A model generated the notes under the pieces. The model saw nothing but the letters and a program-made list of their open reading frames with translations. It ran no database searches and was not told where the DNA came from. Shown piece after piece: positions 11,695-23,461 of a DNA stretch of 64,000 nt (the stretch's first letter is position 1; each line of letters opens with the position of its first letter). Made by a program: the position numbers and the translations under genes. The DNA comes from Nymphalis io (taxonomy: Eukaryota; Arthropoda; Insecta; Lepidoptera; Nymphalidae): the NCBI RefSeq assembly GCF_905147045.1, contig NC_065901.1:1178001-1242000 (forward strand), read 5' to 3'.

Positions 11695-13589
11695 TCGTTT
11701 TCATGACACTTTAGTGTCTAGTTTATGAAAAATATAGTGTTTATGTACGTGCAAAACGCACACATCCATACAGGTGTTTGCGTTTTTGTTTGGCAGTTGC
11801 AGTATGTTTTTTTTTTTTCAAAATAATTAATAAGATTTTGCAGATATTTTAACGTTTCCTACTTTAATTTGCTTGAATAAAAACATTTTCAGCTTCAGTT
11901 GTGTAAATTTTCATGTTTATTTTATAATAATATATTTTTGTATTTTTTTCATAATGATCGCATAGTAGTTGAAGCTACTCTCAGGTTTGTATGAGGCTTG
12001 GCTCGTGACAAATTTATACTGAGTTGTCATCATGTAGATAGATTTATTACACACTCCCATCGAGTATATTATATACGACAAACATTACGTACATATATAT
12101 TATACGCGAAACTCTGTGTTATTTTAACATACTACGAACTACATTTCCTCTATTAAACACATCAACGTCAACGAAAATTAAAAGTTTTCGCACTAATTCA
12201 ACCAAACTTTTTAATCTGTGGGATAATAAATTGACACAAGATATTTGACTCGATTGTAGAATTTTGTAAATCGATTTACATTTTTTACGATCTTAAAACA
12301 ATAATGTTGTAATTATTTTACCGGATGGGACATTTCACAATCGTGTTTTTATATTGAGTTTCGAGTTTGTTTTTTACAGAATATCAACAAGGATCGAAAC
12401 AAAACGCAATTTACATTCGAAATTCGAATTTTAAATAACGATAAAGGTGAATAAAGCCGCGCTGTTAGCTTTTGTTCCTTTTCCTTTTTAAATAACAACC
12501 ATGTGACGTAGTGAAATGTAAAATTGAAAAGTTGGTTCAATTTCAAAAATAGAATGACGAAAAGAGGGTCATGGGGACAAACAGAGCGTTAACCGTTTGT
12601 GCCGGGCACACACGACCGTGTATAGAAATTTAGGCAGTATTCACAAGACTGACTGGAATATTTTTGCCTTAGTCAATATCGTAAAGCGAGATATCAACAT
12701 AAGATTGGGTTAATTATATTTTATGTAAATTGCGTATTAGGTGACGTTGACAATTTGGAATAAATGACACCGATAATAGCCTCCAGTTTTGCATCTGTTT
12801 ATAAAGTTCTGAATTATAAAAAAACCTAGATTGATATTTTTTTGCCAATAAACATACTGCAAATAAGTTCCATTAATACCAAATCCTGACACCTCCATAC
12901 GAATCAATACTTTGAACATGCTCGTAGGTTGTAAATATTCTGCGATCGAGCGTCTGAAAAGTGTACTCTAACCCTTATCACGTGGTCGGCGGAGGGACAT
13001 TAACTTGCACCTTGTAACTTCGCGGAGCGCCTGCTCAAAGGTCCTGGGTCCTTTTTAATTACATTCCCTAACCCATTTATGGAACAAAGATAAATATTAA
13101 GCTGTTTCACGTCCAAGCAAAAGAGAATGTGTGTCGCTTTCGAAATAAGGTCGCTTTAGTCTCCATGATAATTAAGATACAATCTATTCTATGTCGTAAT
13201 AAACGCGTTAAGTTTGTTTGTACGTATCATGTGTTCACATGAGACGTGACGCTTTCTCAGATACATTCGAATATACGACGTGCTTGGATGATCTTTACGG
13301 CTTAGGTTTCATATGTTCTAAATCGTCCTCAGCTAGGCTGCAGATATTCAGAGGCTCTGGATATAATTCTCCAGTCGGAGTAGTAAAAAATTTTGAGATT
13401 TTCTTGGGTTAAGAAGTTACACTATTGTGGTTCAGGAAATATATAAAGCTTTAGTTGCAGCTGATTTCTCTGTTCACTTATATTTGTACATAAATCTGTG
13501 TCCAGGCACGGAGGCAGATTCTGGGTAGTTGGTTAGAACTTGAGATAAGTAAAAATGACTTTATTCGTATAAGCATCACTATATATTAT

Positions 13590-13690
13590 AAAAGACCCCC
13601 CTTTCTGAACGCGATAAAATCAAAAACTACCGAATGGATTTTTATACGGTTTTCACCAATGGTCAGAGTGATTCATGAAGGTTTAGGTAT
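13590..13690. repeat. Possible Rep-F fragment
   Basis: CCCCCCTTTCTGAACGCG, TACCGAATGGATTTTTATAC and GAAGGTTTAGGTATTATTCA resemble the middle of a common old lepidopteran repeat. Confidence 0.35.
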
Positions 13691-15022
13691 TATTCATTGT
13701 GGTTTTGTGTAAATTGGCTGAAATACGACGATGATTGTTGAAGATGTCGAAAAAATCATGCCGACTGGGAGCTTAACGGGCATGCGATTCGTAAACTCAT
13801 TGATTATATTATGTGCCCAGTAATATCCCGTCTATAATTTGCTTATTTTTATTTAAACTGTTTATTATGAATTGAGTTTGTATTACCGTTCCATGGACAG
13901 GAATATATTTTGTACGGATTGTATTCAGATTGAACACAGTCAAATTGATTTCATCGCTGATTACCCGTAACTTTATGACTATGTTTCTTAGTTCAAGTGT
14001 AATGCTAGATTTGTAAGTGTTGTAGAGATTCAATAGAGTGTTAACATAACAGAAAAATCAACAAATTTACTTGTTATCAATAAACTGGACAAACGTACGT
14101 TTATTTTTTCAAAAATAAAATTTTGATAATCAGCTTATTTTGCAAGGATTAACTTGTAAGTGAAACCAACGATATTCTATATTTTACACTTATGTCTGTA
14201 TAATATAGTTTTAAAAAATGAAATGTCAAACCTAACTAATAGGTATATCACAGAGTTTGTACTGACTGCGGCTCTGTGTACGTCCTCGCGGCTTCCCGTC
14301 GCTTCACTCGTGACATATTTAATCCATTTCCTCGACGAATTCGTGCGAAAATTCTTTTGTAGCGAGCACTTAGAACCCACAAAAACATACGTGCCCAATT
14401 TGACGTATGTTTTAAATCTCTCGAGGTTTAGTGTCGAGTCTGTGACTTAGAGTGTTCAAATAAATTTTGTATTTGTACTCACTAATTGACTAGATTGTAA
14501 TTGTTTTATTTTATTATTCATGAATTTTCATTGTATGTAACATGTATGATGTATTGTATTTATCACCAGCATTAGATAATTTAGTCTGTTTTAAGGTTGC
14601 CTAGAAGATATAGCTATTTAGCGCTTTTGTTTATTTATAATTTTATCTGTTTACTGTGTGTATTGTATTATTATTATTATTTTTTGCCATCGTGAATATA
14701 TACTTATCACAAAGATAGACCAGCAGTTAACGGTCAGTTGGCTTGATTCGCATTTCGTACCAAGTTCGTGACAGTAAAGTTTAAATAATTAAATAACAAT
14801 GTAATGTAATTGTAACCTTGGAACTTAAGCAGTGGTGTCCAAAAAAATGGCTAAGTCATTATCGTCAGACAATAGAACATCTAAAAACACATCAAAGTTT
14901 ACTAAAACAAAAAACACTAGGCAGTCTGTGACGGGACGGGAACAAAGACAGTTCAGGTGTTATATAATTTCCGCTGATTTATCTGAATAAGCAGAATTGT
15001 GCTTTTTTTTAATCAAATTCTT

Positions 15023-15096
15023 TAAAATCAAAATCATAATACAAGTAGGCTCTTACAAGCAATTGTGAAACATTTTCATTTTACAAGGTTATAATA
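15023..15096. repeat. Rep-G fragment
   Basis: TAAAATCAAAATCATAATAC, AAGTAGGCTCTTACAAGCAA and TTGTGAAAC...CATTTTACAA form a short dispersed repeat common in Lepidoptera (from memory). Confidence 0.5.
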
Positions 15097-15297
15097 AATA
15101 TAAAGCTTCAAATTTACTTTTTTAATTAATTTAACCGCTGCGATCGCGTAACTCTCGATATAGTTCTCTTTCGTATTCACATAACAAAACAGTTTGTCTA
15201 AACAAGTAGACCAACTGGAGTAAGAAGCCACTACACCAACGAGGCGATTACTATACTACCTATAAAACCGCAATAAATAAGAACAAAAAAAAATTAC

Positions 15298-15591
15298 AGT
15301 TACAGGCTGTTAAGGTCCCATTGCTGGGCTAAGACCCTTTTGAGGAGAAGATTTGGAGATTATTCCACCACGCTGCTCCAATGCGTGTTGGTAGAATACA
15401 CATCTGGCAGAATTTCAATGAAATTCGACACATGCAGGTTTCCTCACTATGTTTTCCTTCACCGTCAAGCACGAGTTAAATTATTAAAACAAATTAAGCA
15501 CATGAAAATTCAGTGGTGTTGGCTCGGGTTTGAACCCACAATCATTGGTTTAAATTCACGTGTTTAAACCACTAGGCCATCTCGGCTTTTT
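15298..15591 (-). mobile_element. SINE-M copy, full length
   Basis: All landmarks are present on the reverse strand, from GGCCTAGTGGTTTAAACACG to AGCAATGGGACCTTAACAGC. The B box has diverged (GGGTTCAAACCCGAG). A 75-codon forward frame here is an artefact. Confidence 0.85.
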
Positions 15592-15828
15592 ATTTTATGT
15601 GAAGGTAATATTATTGGAAACGTAGAGGCAGTTTAATGAGGAAAAGAGAAGCTGGCATACGACAGGCTTCAGAGTTAAGTATGACACTAATAACTAAATC
15701 AATTTCCACTTTCAGGGAAGACATTGAGACGCCGCGCCGTCTAATAAATTAATCTGGTATCAGACTAGCGTCATACTTGTACACTAGGAGCTGGGAACGA
15801 TTTATTTTATTACATGTGTATATCTCTA

Positions 15829-16208
15829 TTACGACTGCCTCGTTGGTCTAGTAGCTTGATGTAAGGCCGCAGACCCGGAGGTCCTGGGTTCAATTCCCAG
15901 GTCGGGACCAATAAAAAGTTATTGGGTTTTTCTGTCAGAAAATTCTCAGTAGCAGCCTGGAGTCTGGAAGTTGGAAGTGTACACTCCTGTGCCTCAGAAA
16001 GCACGTAAAGCCGTTGGTCCTGCGCCTGAACTCTTTCCAGTCGTGTCGGATTGCCGTCCCATCGGATTATGAGAGTTAGGGAATAGAAAGTGCACCTGTG
16101 TTTGCGCACATATTTATGCTCTATAATATCTCCTGCGTAGTTGGCTAATCTCTCTTGAGATTGGCCGCCGTGGCCACAATCGGTCTGGAGGACATTATTA
16201 TTAATAAT
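15829..16208 (+). mobile_element. SINE-C copy, full length
   Basis: The best copy in the window. The tRNA-like head (15832-15907) contains TTGGTCTAGTAGCTTG as A-box region and GGGTTCAATTCCCAG as B box, and resembles a tRNA cloverleaf 5' half and T-arm. The body follows and the element ends GGTCTGGAGGACATTATTAT, an (ATT)n tail. The 134-codon reverse frame across it is an artefact of the repeat. Confidence 0.88.
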
Positions 16209-16700
16209 TCTCATTTATATAGATCGTAGTTTGGATCGCATATGTAAATTTTGTGTTCGATTATCGATTCTAGTCAAGCTACTGATGTCAAGTATAATTT
16301 ATTTTTGATTGCCGTTTTTCGTGATGTTTACTTTGTGTAAATGCGTTCATAATATAACTTAGTTTAATCATTTCAAACAACCTCGATTATTTTTGTATTT
16401 TTTTCTGAGTGTTTCTTAGTATTGATGTTTTGCCGAATCTGTCTCTTAGACTAGAGGCCTAGTGACAGTTTGTAGAAAGCGATAAGACTGGCATGCAATT
16501 AATGAAAAGCTGATTTTGGGAAACGTCCCTTGAGATAACGTAGGGGGATATTAACCGTCGAATTGAAAATGATACTATCAATCCCTTTTACTATTATTAA
16601 TCGGATCGCTTTTATTATAGACACTGTATCGTCGTTAAAATATATAATCACATTAATTACGTCTTTGTTGAGACCTATGTTTTTCATTCATAATTAAAAA

Positions 16701-16984
16701 TGCAGAGATGGCCTAGTGGTTAAAACGCGCACCACTAAATTTTCTAACTAAGCACCACTGAATTTTCATGTGCTTAATTTGTGTTTATAATTCATCTCGT
16801 GTTTGACGGTGAAGGAAAACTTCGTTAGGAAACCTGCATGTGTCTGATTTCATTGAAATTCTGCCACATGTGTATTCCACCAAACCGGCATTGGAGCAGC
16901 GTGGTGGAATAAGCTCCAAACCTTCTCAAAAGGGAGAGGAGGCCTTAGCCCAGCAGTGGGACATTAACAGGCTGTTATTGTAAG
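16701..16984 (+). mobile_element. SINE-M copy with its B box replaced
   Basis: A-box region GATGGCCTAGTGGTTAAAAC is kept. The next about 35 bases, which should hold the B box, are replaced by CACCACTAAATTTT, a near copy of CACCACTGAATTTT that follows 23 bases later. The rest of the body is intact to GTGGGACATTAACAGGC. Confidence 0.85.
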
Positions 16985-17416
16985 ACCTATGATACATCTT
17001 ATTTATTTATCTATTATAGAAGCATCAATAAAATTATATGTATTTTTATGTTATACATTACAAACCCATAGGTCACATTATGCAATTTTAGACTAGTTAA
17101 TTCACAATAACTTTCAATTATTTACAATTAATATAAAAACAAAAAGAATAATGTATATAAGAAATAAAATAACTTTTATAACAAGTACCGCTTATGCTGA
17201 AGTAGCGAAAATAATAATAAGTAGAAAAAATATAACCATAGATGGCAAAAATATAATCCTGTTTTTTTTTTGATAATGTACATCAACATAACATATATCA
17301 AACATATATACATATAGTTAAGAAAGAGATATACAAATAGTTTAGAAAGAGTGTATCTGATATACATATGTAATACAGACGTACATAATATTGACACAAA
17401 TTATCGACTGATATTT

Positions 17417-17466
17417 AAATAATAATAATATCCTGGGACATTTTTCACACACCGCTATCTGATTTA
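17417..17466 (-). mobile_element. SINE-B extreme 3' end
   Basis: Only the (AAT)n tail and TCCTGGGACATTTTTCACAC..CTATCTGATT remain, about 50 bases. Confidence 0.6.
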
Positions 17467-20331
17467 CATATGCATGAATATGCTCGTATTGAATATCTAC
17501 ATTTATTGCTTTATACAATAAAGTCATATCGTATTTCAAAGTTTTCGACGAATTCGTAGTGAGTCCATATTTAAATATTTAAGGCGGGTCTTATATGGAG
17601 CTCTGTGAGATATAACACTACAAGAAAAAGCGAGGCATTTTGTAAATGCCCGCTCAATCTATTATTTTTTAGAGGGAAAAGCAAATTCCTTATATGCTTT
17701 GATAAATACCTGAAAGTATATACATGCGCGCAAATCAAAATCAAACTTAATATAAAGATACATCAATAGCACGGTAAATGTATGTGAATATTTGTCATCT
17801 AAAGGCAAAAGTCTCAACGAAGTAATTAATCTTTTCATATTAGCCTCAAGTAAAACGAATCCTAGTATTTATACCTAACATACATAGCCAGACAAAAAGT
17901 AAGCAAAGATTATCTGGACGGAACTTCGTTAGCCGAGTAGTTGAAACAACGAAAACGCTAACACTGAATTAACGTCCGACTTATTATGGAACTTGCGACT
18001 AACCAGAATTATTTCGCAGGTATTCTACGGACGTAAGGAAAAAATCTCTCCCCGCGGTCCGAACCCGTACTCTGACAAGCTAAAGTTGTCAAGGCAACTT
18101 CCCTCCTTTTGTGTCGCTGTAATTAATGTTGTACAACTATTGCTTTTATTTGCCGCCTTTTTAGTAGTGTCCGGAGACAGGCAACCATTACGTATATGGA
18201 GCTCTCGAGTTTTTAGGTACAATTACATTACTAATAAAATGTGAAAAGGTTACATTCTTTAACATATATTTTACGATTAGCGTCTCGCATAATGGCCGAA
18301 GCTAAAATATCTGACATCGTAAAGTTTTCTGCTTATAACCCTCGTACATTATTCGTTACTTAAATACGTCGGACGACGCGAGTATTTTTAGCGCCATCTT
18401 TATTTAAAGCGGCGAGTTCAAAGCGTTGTTTCGTAATTAACTTGTTACTTTAACTTTATACTATTTCAGAATTCGTAAGTTTGTTATTTAGTGAGACAGT
18501 TGTATTATTCAAAGGATGTCGCAACTATAATTCTTTTAGTTCATTTTATTAGCGAACCTCAGAAGTTTTCGGTTGGATGTTTTGCAATGAATTTTACACA
18601 CAGTAAACAGAAATTTAATCCTTTTAAAATGCAGTCAGTTTTAAAGTAAATTCGCGCAGCATTCGTCGATGCCTCTATACATTTTTATAACTCCAGCTTA
18701 TTCATGGACGACGCTATTTAAAATAAATGTGATATTTATTATCAAGAATTTGTTAATAATTTCAGTAGTACTATCAGTAATTTTATTATATTTGTTTAGA
18801 ACTTAAGTTAAAACTAATCGAATCATTATTGGTGATTCGATGCGATTATGTTGTGCTTCAAGTATGAAGTACGAAAACAGTCAGTATTATTCATTTTCAT
18901 AATTATTTCATGTCAAAGCAATATCTTCTGCTATGTATACATAAAATCGTTTTAATATCACTAAAATTGTAGTTTTTTTTTCATTAGTTTAATAAATAGG
19001 ACTCGTTTACGACCATGGTGTTTGAACTTTATCATCTTCGAGCTTGCATGTCCCGAGGACATTCAACTACAACAATACTTTTTGTTCCTTAGAATATACT
19101 GAATATTATAAATCGTCTTTTCAGATAATGGAATAAGTAATTTTAGTAATTTCCTTTAAGTACGTTATACAATATTAATGATTAAACTAACAACCTCTAT
19201 AACAGAATAAAGGGAAAAGAGAAATGATAATCGCCCTTCACCCCACAAAAGGAAACGTTCGATTTCTGTCCCGTTATCATAAAAAGGAACGCGCAAAATT
19301 GCAACATCCAATGGCTCTTAAAAATGTATTGTCTCTCGCATTGTTTTCGCTCGGCGAGCATTGCACTGCACATAAATCATTATGAACGCTGATAGGACTG
19401 ATACATCGTCCCATCTCGGGCCTGCTAACGACGCTGCGCTCGGAAATTGCAATACTCGTATGTCACAGACCGAGGGAAAGCATCCGTATTGATGCGGAAT
19501 GCATTGGTCTCTGGATAACCAGTGTAACCTGAACCTCTATATGAAACGCAAATTGTTTAACTCTCAAATATTTCGAACTCAAACCCCTGCACTTGGATGT
19601 CGCGCATGATTGGTCGTCAAAATGACTGTCATTCTAATATTTCCTATGTAGGAAACTTTGAACTGTGTTCAATAAAATTGATTGCAAATTTAACGTGTTT
19701 CATATTGTCTAAATGTTATTACTGTTGTAATTTGGAAGTGAGTCGGTAGTTAGTCGTTATCTTGCGGTTTTATAATGAAGGCAAGTTGGCTGGAACGCTT
19801 TTGGCTGACCACAATTGTTTGCAACTTACTTTGAATACAATTTTAAATGAGGCAATGTAGTTTATTTAGAAGCAAATATTTAAATATCATTACTGTATTG
19901 CAAAAAGGGAATAAGACTGCGAGATTAACTTATTAATAATATGGGTGAGAGTGGAGATAAAATAAAAGTTAAACATTCTTATTTATAAGTGTTTTAGTGG
20001 GTGTTTAACTTAAAACTGATATCTCTTCTTCTGTCATACCCGGATTGGCAGAAGCCAATAAGAATAAAGAATTATGGCGTATTAATCTTGCCCAGCGTCT
20101 TCGTCGGAGGGGCAGGTAGCAAAGGTATCATCCTCACGCTACCCTTTGTATGAAATATGATTGTTTTAAATAATACATACTATATTCAACATTAAGTAAG
20201 CTGTGATCACCCAATGGATAGAACGTTTGTATCTGCAAGTTCATTACAAGTTACTACGTCGTGCTCAGGGAAGGAAAATATAATCTGGAACACGCATATT
20301 TTAATGAAATTCTGATGATGTATATGTTATA
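17467..20331. other. Repeat-poor stretch with GC-richer island
   Basis: No repeat family recognised. 18030-18110 and 19230-19520 are GC-richer and single-copy in this window. The 83-codon frame at 17993-18244 has a hydrophobic run but no start-region or homology support. Confidence 0.5.
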
Positions 20332-20692
20332 CTTGCGACCTCGTTGGTCTAGTAGCTCATGGCAGCCATTTTTAAATGAGACCAGTGTAAAACTGTGTGC
20401 ATTAAGATAGGTGCACTCTCTATTGTGACTCTTTGCCTGACTGCTTCTTTGGTCTAGTGGCTAGATATAATTGGAAGTGCACTCTCATGCCTCGAAAATA
20501 ACGTAAAGTTGTTGGTCCTGCGCTGGAAGTTCCGGGCGTTTCGGATGTACCGTCCCATCAAATTCGAGTGAGGCAATAGAAAGGGCATCTGTGTGGGCAA
20601 CACTTGTGCACTATAATATGTCCTGCGCAGTTTGTTAGTCTCCCTTGATAATGAATAACCGTCGTGGACGAAATCGGTCAGGACACAATAAT
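20332..20692 (+). mobile_element. Rearranged SINE-C with two head segments in tandem
   Basis: A first head (CTCGTTGGTCTAGTAGCTC at about 20340) runs into body sequence and stops near 20430. A second head (CTTCTTTGGTCTAGTGGCTA at about 20444) is followed by the body to the tail ...GAAATCGGTCAGGACAC. Each head lacks its B box. This is either two truncated insertions or one internally duplicated copy. Confidence 0.65.
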
Positions 20693-20737
20693 CGTCACAT
20701 GTTTTATCCAAGTTGTAGAAGAGCTGCGTGCTGATTA

Positions 20738-20955
20738 TTTTGACGGGCCGGTTGTCGTGGTTGGTAGATACTTGCCTTTTACGCCGAAGGTTGTGGGTTG
20801 GATTCCCACTTAGGACAGACATTTGTGTGCATGGACATGTCTGTTTGTCCTGAGTCTGGGTGTAATTATCTATATAAGTATGTATTTATACAAGAAGAGT
20901 CGTATATGTAGTATATCAGTTGTCTGGTTTCCATAATACAAGCTCTGCTTAAATA
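20738..20955 (+). mobile_element. SINE-B copy, truncated at the 3' end
   Basis: Head GACGGGCCGGTTGTCGTGGT, anticodon-like loop CTTTTAC, B box altered to GGTTGGATTCC, then the body to TACAAGCTCTGCTTAA. It lies right after the rearranged SINE-C. The reverse 122-codon frame spans both SINEs and is not a gene. Confidence 0.8.
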
Positions 20956-21223
20956 GGAAAATTAAATTCCAAAAACACAAGATCATACGTACAGTTCCCA
21001 GATAATTTTCATATACTGTAATAAACTATATATATTTTCTAAGCGCATTACTCATGTACATTGTTAACGCTGACACGTGATTGGATCATTACACGGTTAG
21101 CTGAATGGCATTTGATGTCAGAACTTATGCATTGAATACGAAACTGAATACCTTCGTATGTACCGGTGACTATGTGGTCAGACGTATGTATATCTCAATA
21201 TCAATAGTCTATGATCACTTAAG

Positions 21224-21258
21224 TGAAAATAAGTGTTTGATTTTAACACTTATTTTCA
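21224..21258. repeat. Perfect 14-base inverted repeat, 7-base loop
   Basis: TGAAAATAAGTGTT, spacer TGATTTT, then AACACTTATTTTCA. Confidence 0.95.
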
Positions 21259-21533
21259 TATACATATATATTTTATTAATGTGATCGGTGCCCAGTGAAG
21301 GTACTTCACAATCAAGTGCTCTCCAAAAACATAAGTGCACTATTAAAAACTGCTCTAAAAGAAAATGTTAAGAACGTTATACTTGAAGCAAAGACTATCC
21401 TGTACCCTCGTTATCATGTGTTTTGTTTTTACTTTATCAAAATTGATTTATTTTTGCTAATAATTTGATATTCTTATGATTTCAGTTTAAAAATTCATAA
21501 AATGGAAATAACATTTTATTATATATATAGTAA

Positions 21534-21612
21534 TAGTAACAGCCTGTGAATGTACCACTGTTGGGCTAAGGCCTCCTCTCCCTTTTTGGGGAGAAGGTAT
21601 AGAGCTTATATA
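21534..21612 (-). mobile_element. SINE-M 3'-end fragment
   Basis: Only the terminal about 75 bases remain (AACAGCCTGTGAATG, GGGCTAAGGCCTCCTCTCC, GGGGAGAAGG). An AT-rich stretch follows directly. Confidence 0.75.
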
Positions 21613-21944
21613 TTATATTATATAAATTATATATTATTATTAATTACTATATATAATACATATTTAAACATTAAAATCGCTTTATATAAATATATGCAGA
21701 GAAGGTATAACAATCCATTAATAAACAGTACATTTAAAACTTTACAAAAAACATATATTCGAAGAATTCTAAAAAGGTATGCCTAAAAATGTTTTAATGA
21801 AACTTGTCTGAATTGTGTGGCATGTTGAATTTGCTGTTCAACCCTTTAGGACCTTTCCAGAATGTTAAGGGAAAAAAAATTGTAACAGGACATTTAACAT
21901 AATGGATATTTAACCTGGTTAAATAGGAAATTAGTCATGCAAAA

Positions 21945-22115
21945 TTGGCCACCAGATGGGAGGACGTCACCACCGACCATATACCTAAAGTATACTTTAA
22001 GGAATGTTAAAAATTCCTTTTACTTGCGAAAAGACAACCATGGAATCTGAGATTTTGTTTCCCTTGTGCTCTTGCTTATCTACATTTTTAAACTCGACAA
22101 CTGTTTGGCAGTTTA
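21945..22115 (-). repeat. Old Rep-A copy
   Basis: GGCCACCAGATGGGAGGACG, AAGACAACCATGGAATCTGAG, TTCCCTTGTGCTCTTGC and ACTGTTTGGCAG give a colinear but weak match. Confidence 0.45.
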
Positions 22116-22741
22116 TATAATGAGTTAGTGTACGAAATAAAAAGATCTTTCGCTAAATTCTAGAAGCTTTACCTCTTAATCAGTACAATACAAACAAACA
22201 CAGCATTATATTTCAGAATATATCCTGTGTATATGACAAGTCCTTAGCAACGTGTTATGTTTTATTCATTTTCGGTGAGAATGCGACTGCATTGCGCGGA
22301 AATCCGACTGACCAGTAGTGCTCTTCTGGCTGAACTCACTTCGAATCTCACTCGTGAAATATTGTAAACCGGCTTACTGTGATTCGCAGTTTTAAAGCGT
22401 GTATGCTTTGAATGCTATAATTATTATAGTCAATGTCCTATATCACTCTGATATTTTAGGCTTTTGTTTTGCTGTGGATTTAGTGTTGTTTCTATAAAAC
22501 AGTTCTACTGAAAGGCAACCGTTTAGAATTCCGCTCGTATAATATATGACTTATATTTCTTCAGATGGTGGAATAATGTTTGAGTAGCAGTATTGTGAGC
22601 TTTATAAATAATTAAACTTATTTCATCAAATTTAAGAGTAATAAAATATCACTCGTGGATATCATGACATTGTAAAATTAATTGTCCTTATAGGCTAATT
22701 ATCAGCTATTAGTTTGCAATTTGTAAGTTTATGAAATTAAC

Positions 22742-23008
22742 ATAATAATAATGTCCTGGGACATTATTCACACACGGCCATCTAATCCCAAACTAAGCAG
22801 AGTTTGTACTATGGAAACCAGACAACTGATATACTACATATACTACTTTTCTTTTGTAAATACATACTTATATAGATAATTACACCCAGACTCAGAACAA
22901 ATAGATAAGTTGATGCACACAATTGTCTGTCCTGGGTAGGAATCGAACTCACAACATTCGGTGTGAAAGGCCAAATCCACAAACCACGCCAACCGGCCCG
23001 TCAACATT
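22742..23008 (-). mobile_element. SINE-B copy, full length
   Basis: Reverse orientation: (AATAAT) tail then GTCCTGGGACATTATTCACA on the left, B-box complement GGAATCGAACTCAC, and head complement CCACGCCAACCGGCCCGTCA on the right. Confidence 0.85.
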
Positions 23009-23147
23009 TTATTGAATCGAAATTAAGAAGGGGTTTTACAAAGATCGACCTCTATAGGGGAGTGCAGAAGTAGTAAAAATTAAAAAATCTATAATTATAT
23101 CGGAACTATAAATATCATAAATAACAAATTGAAACTTGACAGTGATG

Positions 23148-23149
<2 letters not shown>

Positions 23150-23223
<74 letters not shown>
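23150..23223. repeat. (TA)n microsatellite, about 37 units
   Basis: An uninterrupted TA run of about 70 bases, next to a SINE-B. The exact length may be an assembly estimate. Confidence 0.95.
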
Positions 23224-23228
<5 letters not shown>

Positions 23229-23441
23229 CGTATTCGTATGTTTATTATTTAATGTAATAAATACTATTTTTTTTTCAATAAGAAAGACTATTAACGAGTC
23301 AACTTGATAAGTATGAAGTAGAATATATTTGCTATGCTACTTCTGAACCCTTACAATGTATCGGTTGGACCAATGAGGTCGTTATAACAAAACAAAGTTA
23401 CAAAATGATGGTTTCCTTTAAGTAGTCTGTTAGTCAGCTAG

Positions 23442-23461
23442 TCTATATATATATATATATA
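23442..23461. repeat. Short (TA)n
   Basis: About ten TA units. Confidence 0.9.

Larger units (their letters stand above)
10979..15022. other. Repeat-poor non-coding stretch
   Basis: Mostly single-copy and AT-rich. Within it, 11540-11700 is GC-richer with CpG-containing words and a hairpin, and 12950-13040 is mildly GC-richer. Frames at 14160-14450 on both strands overlap and lack domain features. This is candidate intronic or regulatory DNA; no gene is supported. Confidence 0.5.

Noticed and set aside
14160..14450. Overlapping forward and reverse frames of 96 and 73 codons
   Set aside because: Mutual overlap and lack of any motif suggest chance openness.
15810..16214. 134-codon reverse open frame
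   Set aside because: It spans a complete SINE-C and translates its tRNA head and body; there is no host protein feature.
17993..18244. 83-codon frame with a hydrophobic stretch
   Set aside because: There is an overlapping frame on the other strand, no recognisable domain and no splice context; probably chance in a GC-richer island.
20454..20822. 122-codon reverse open frame
   Set aside because: It crosses a SINE-C and a SINE-B; composition follows the repeats.
23150..23223. Possible CRISPR or satellite array
   Set aside because: It is a simple TA dinucleotide run; no spaced direct repeats occur anywhere in the window.
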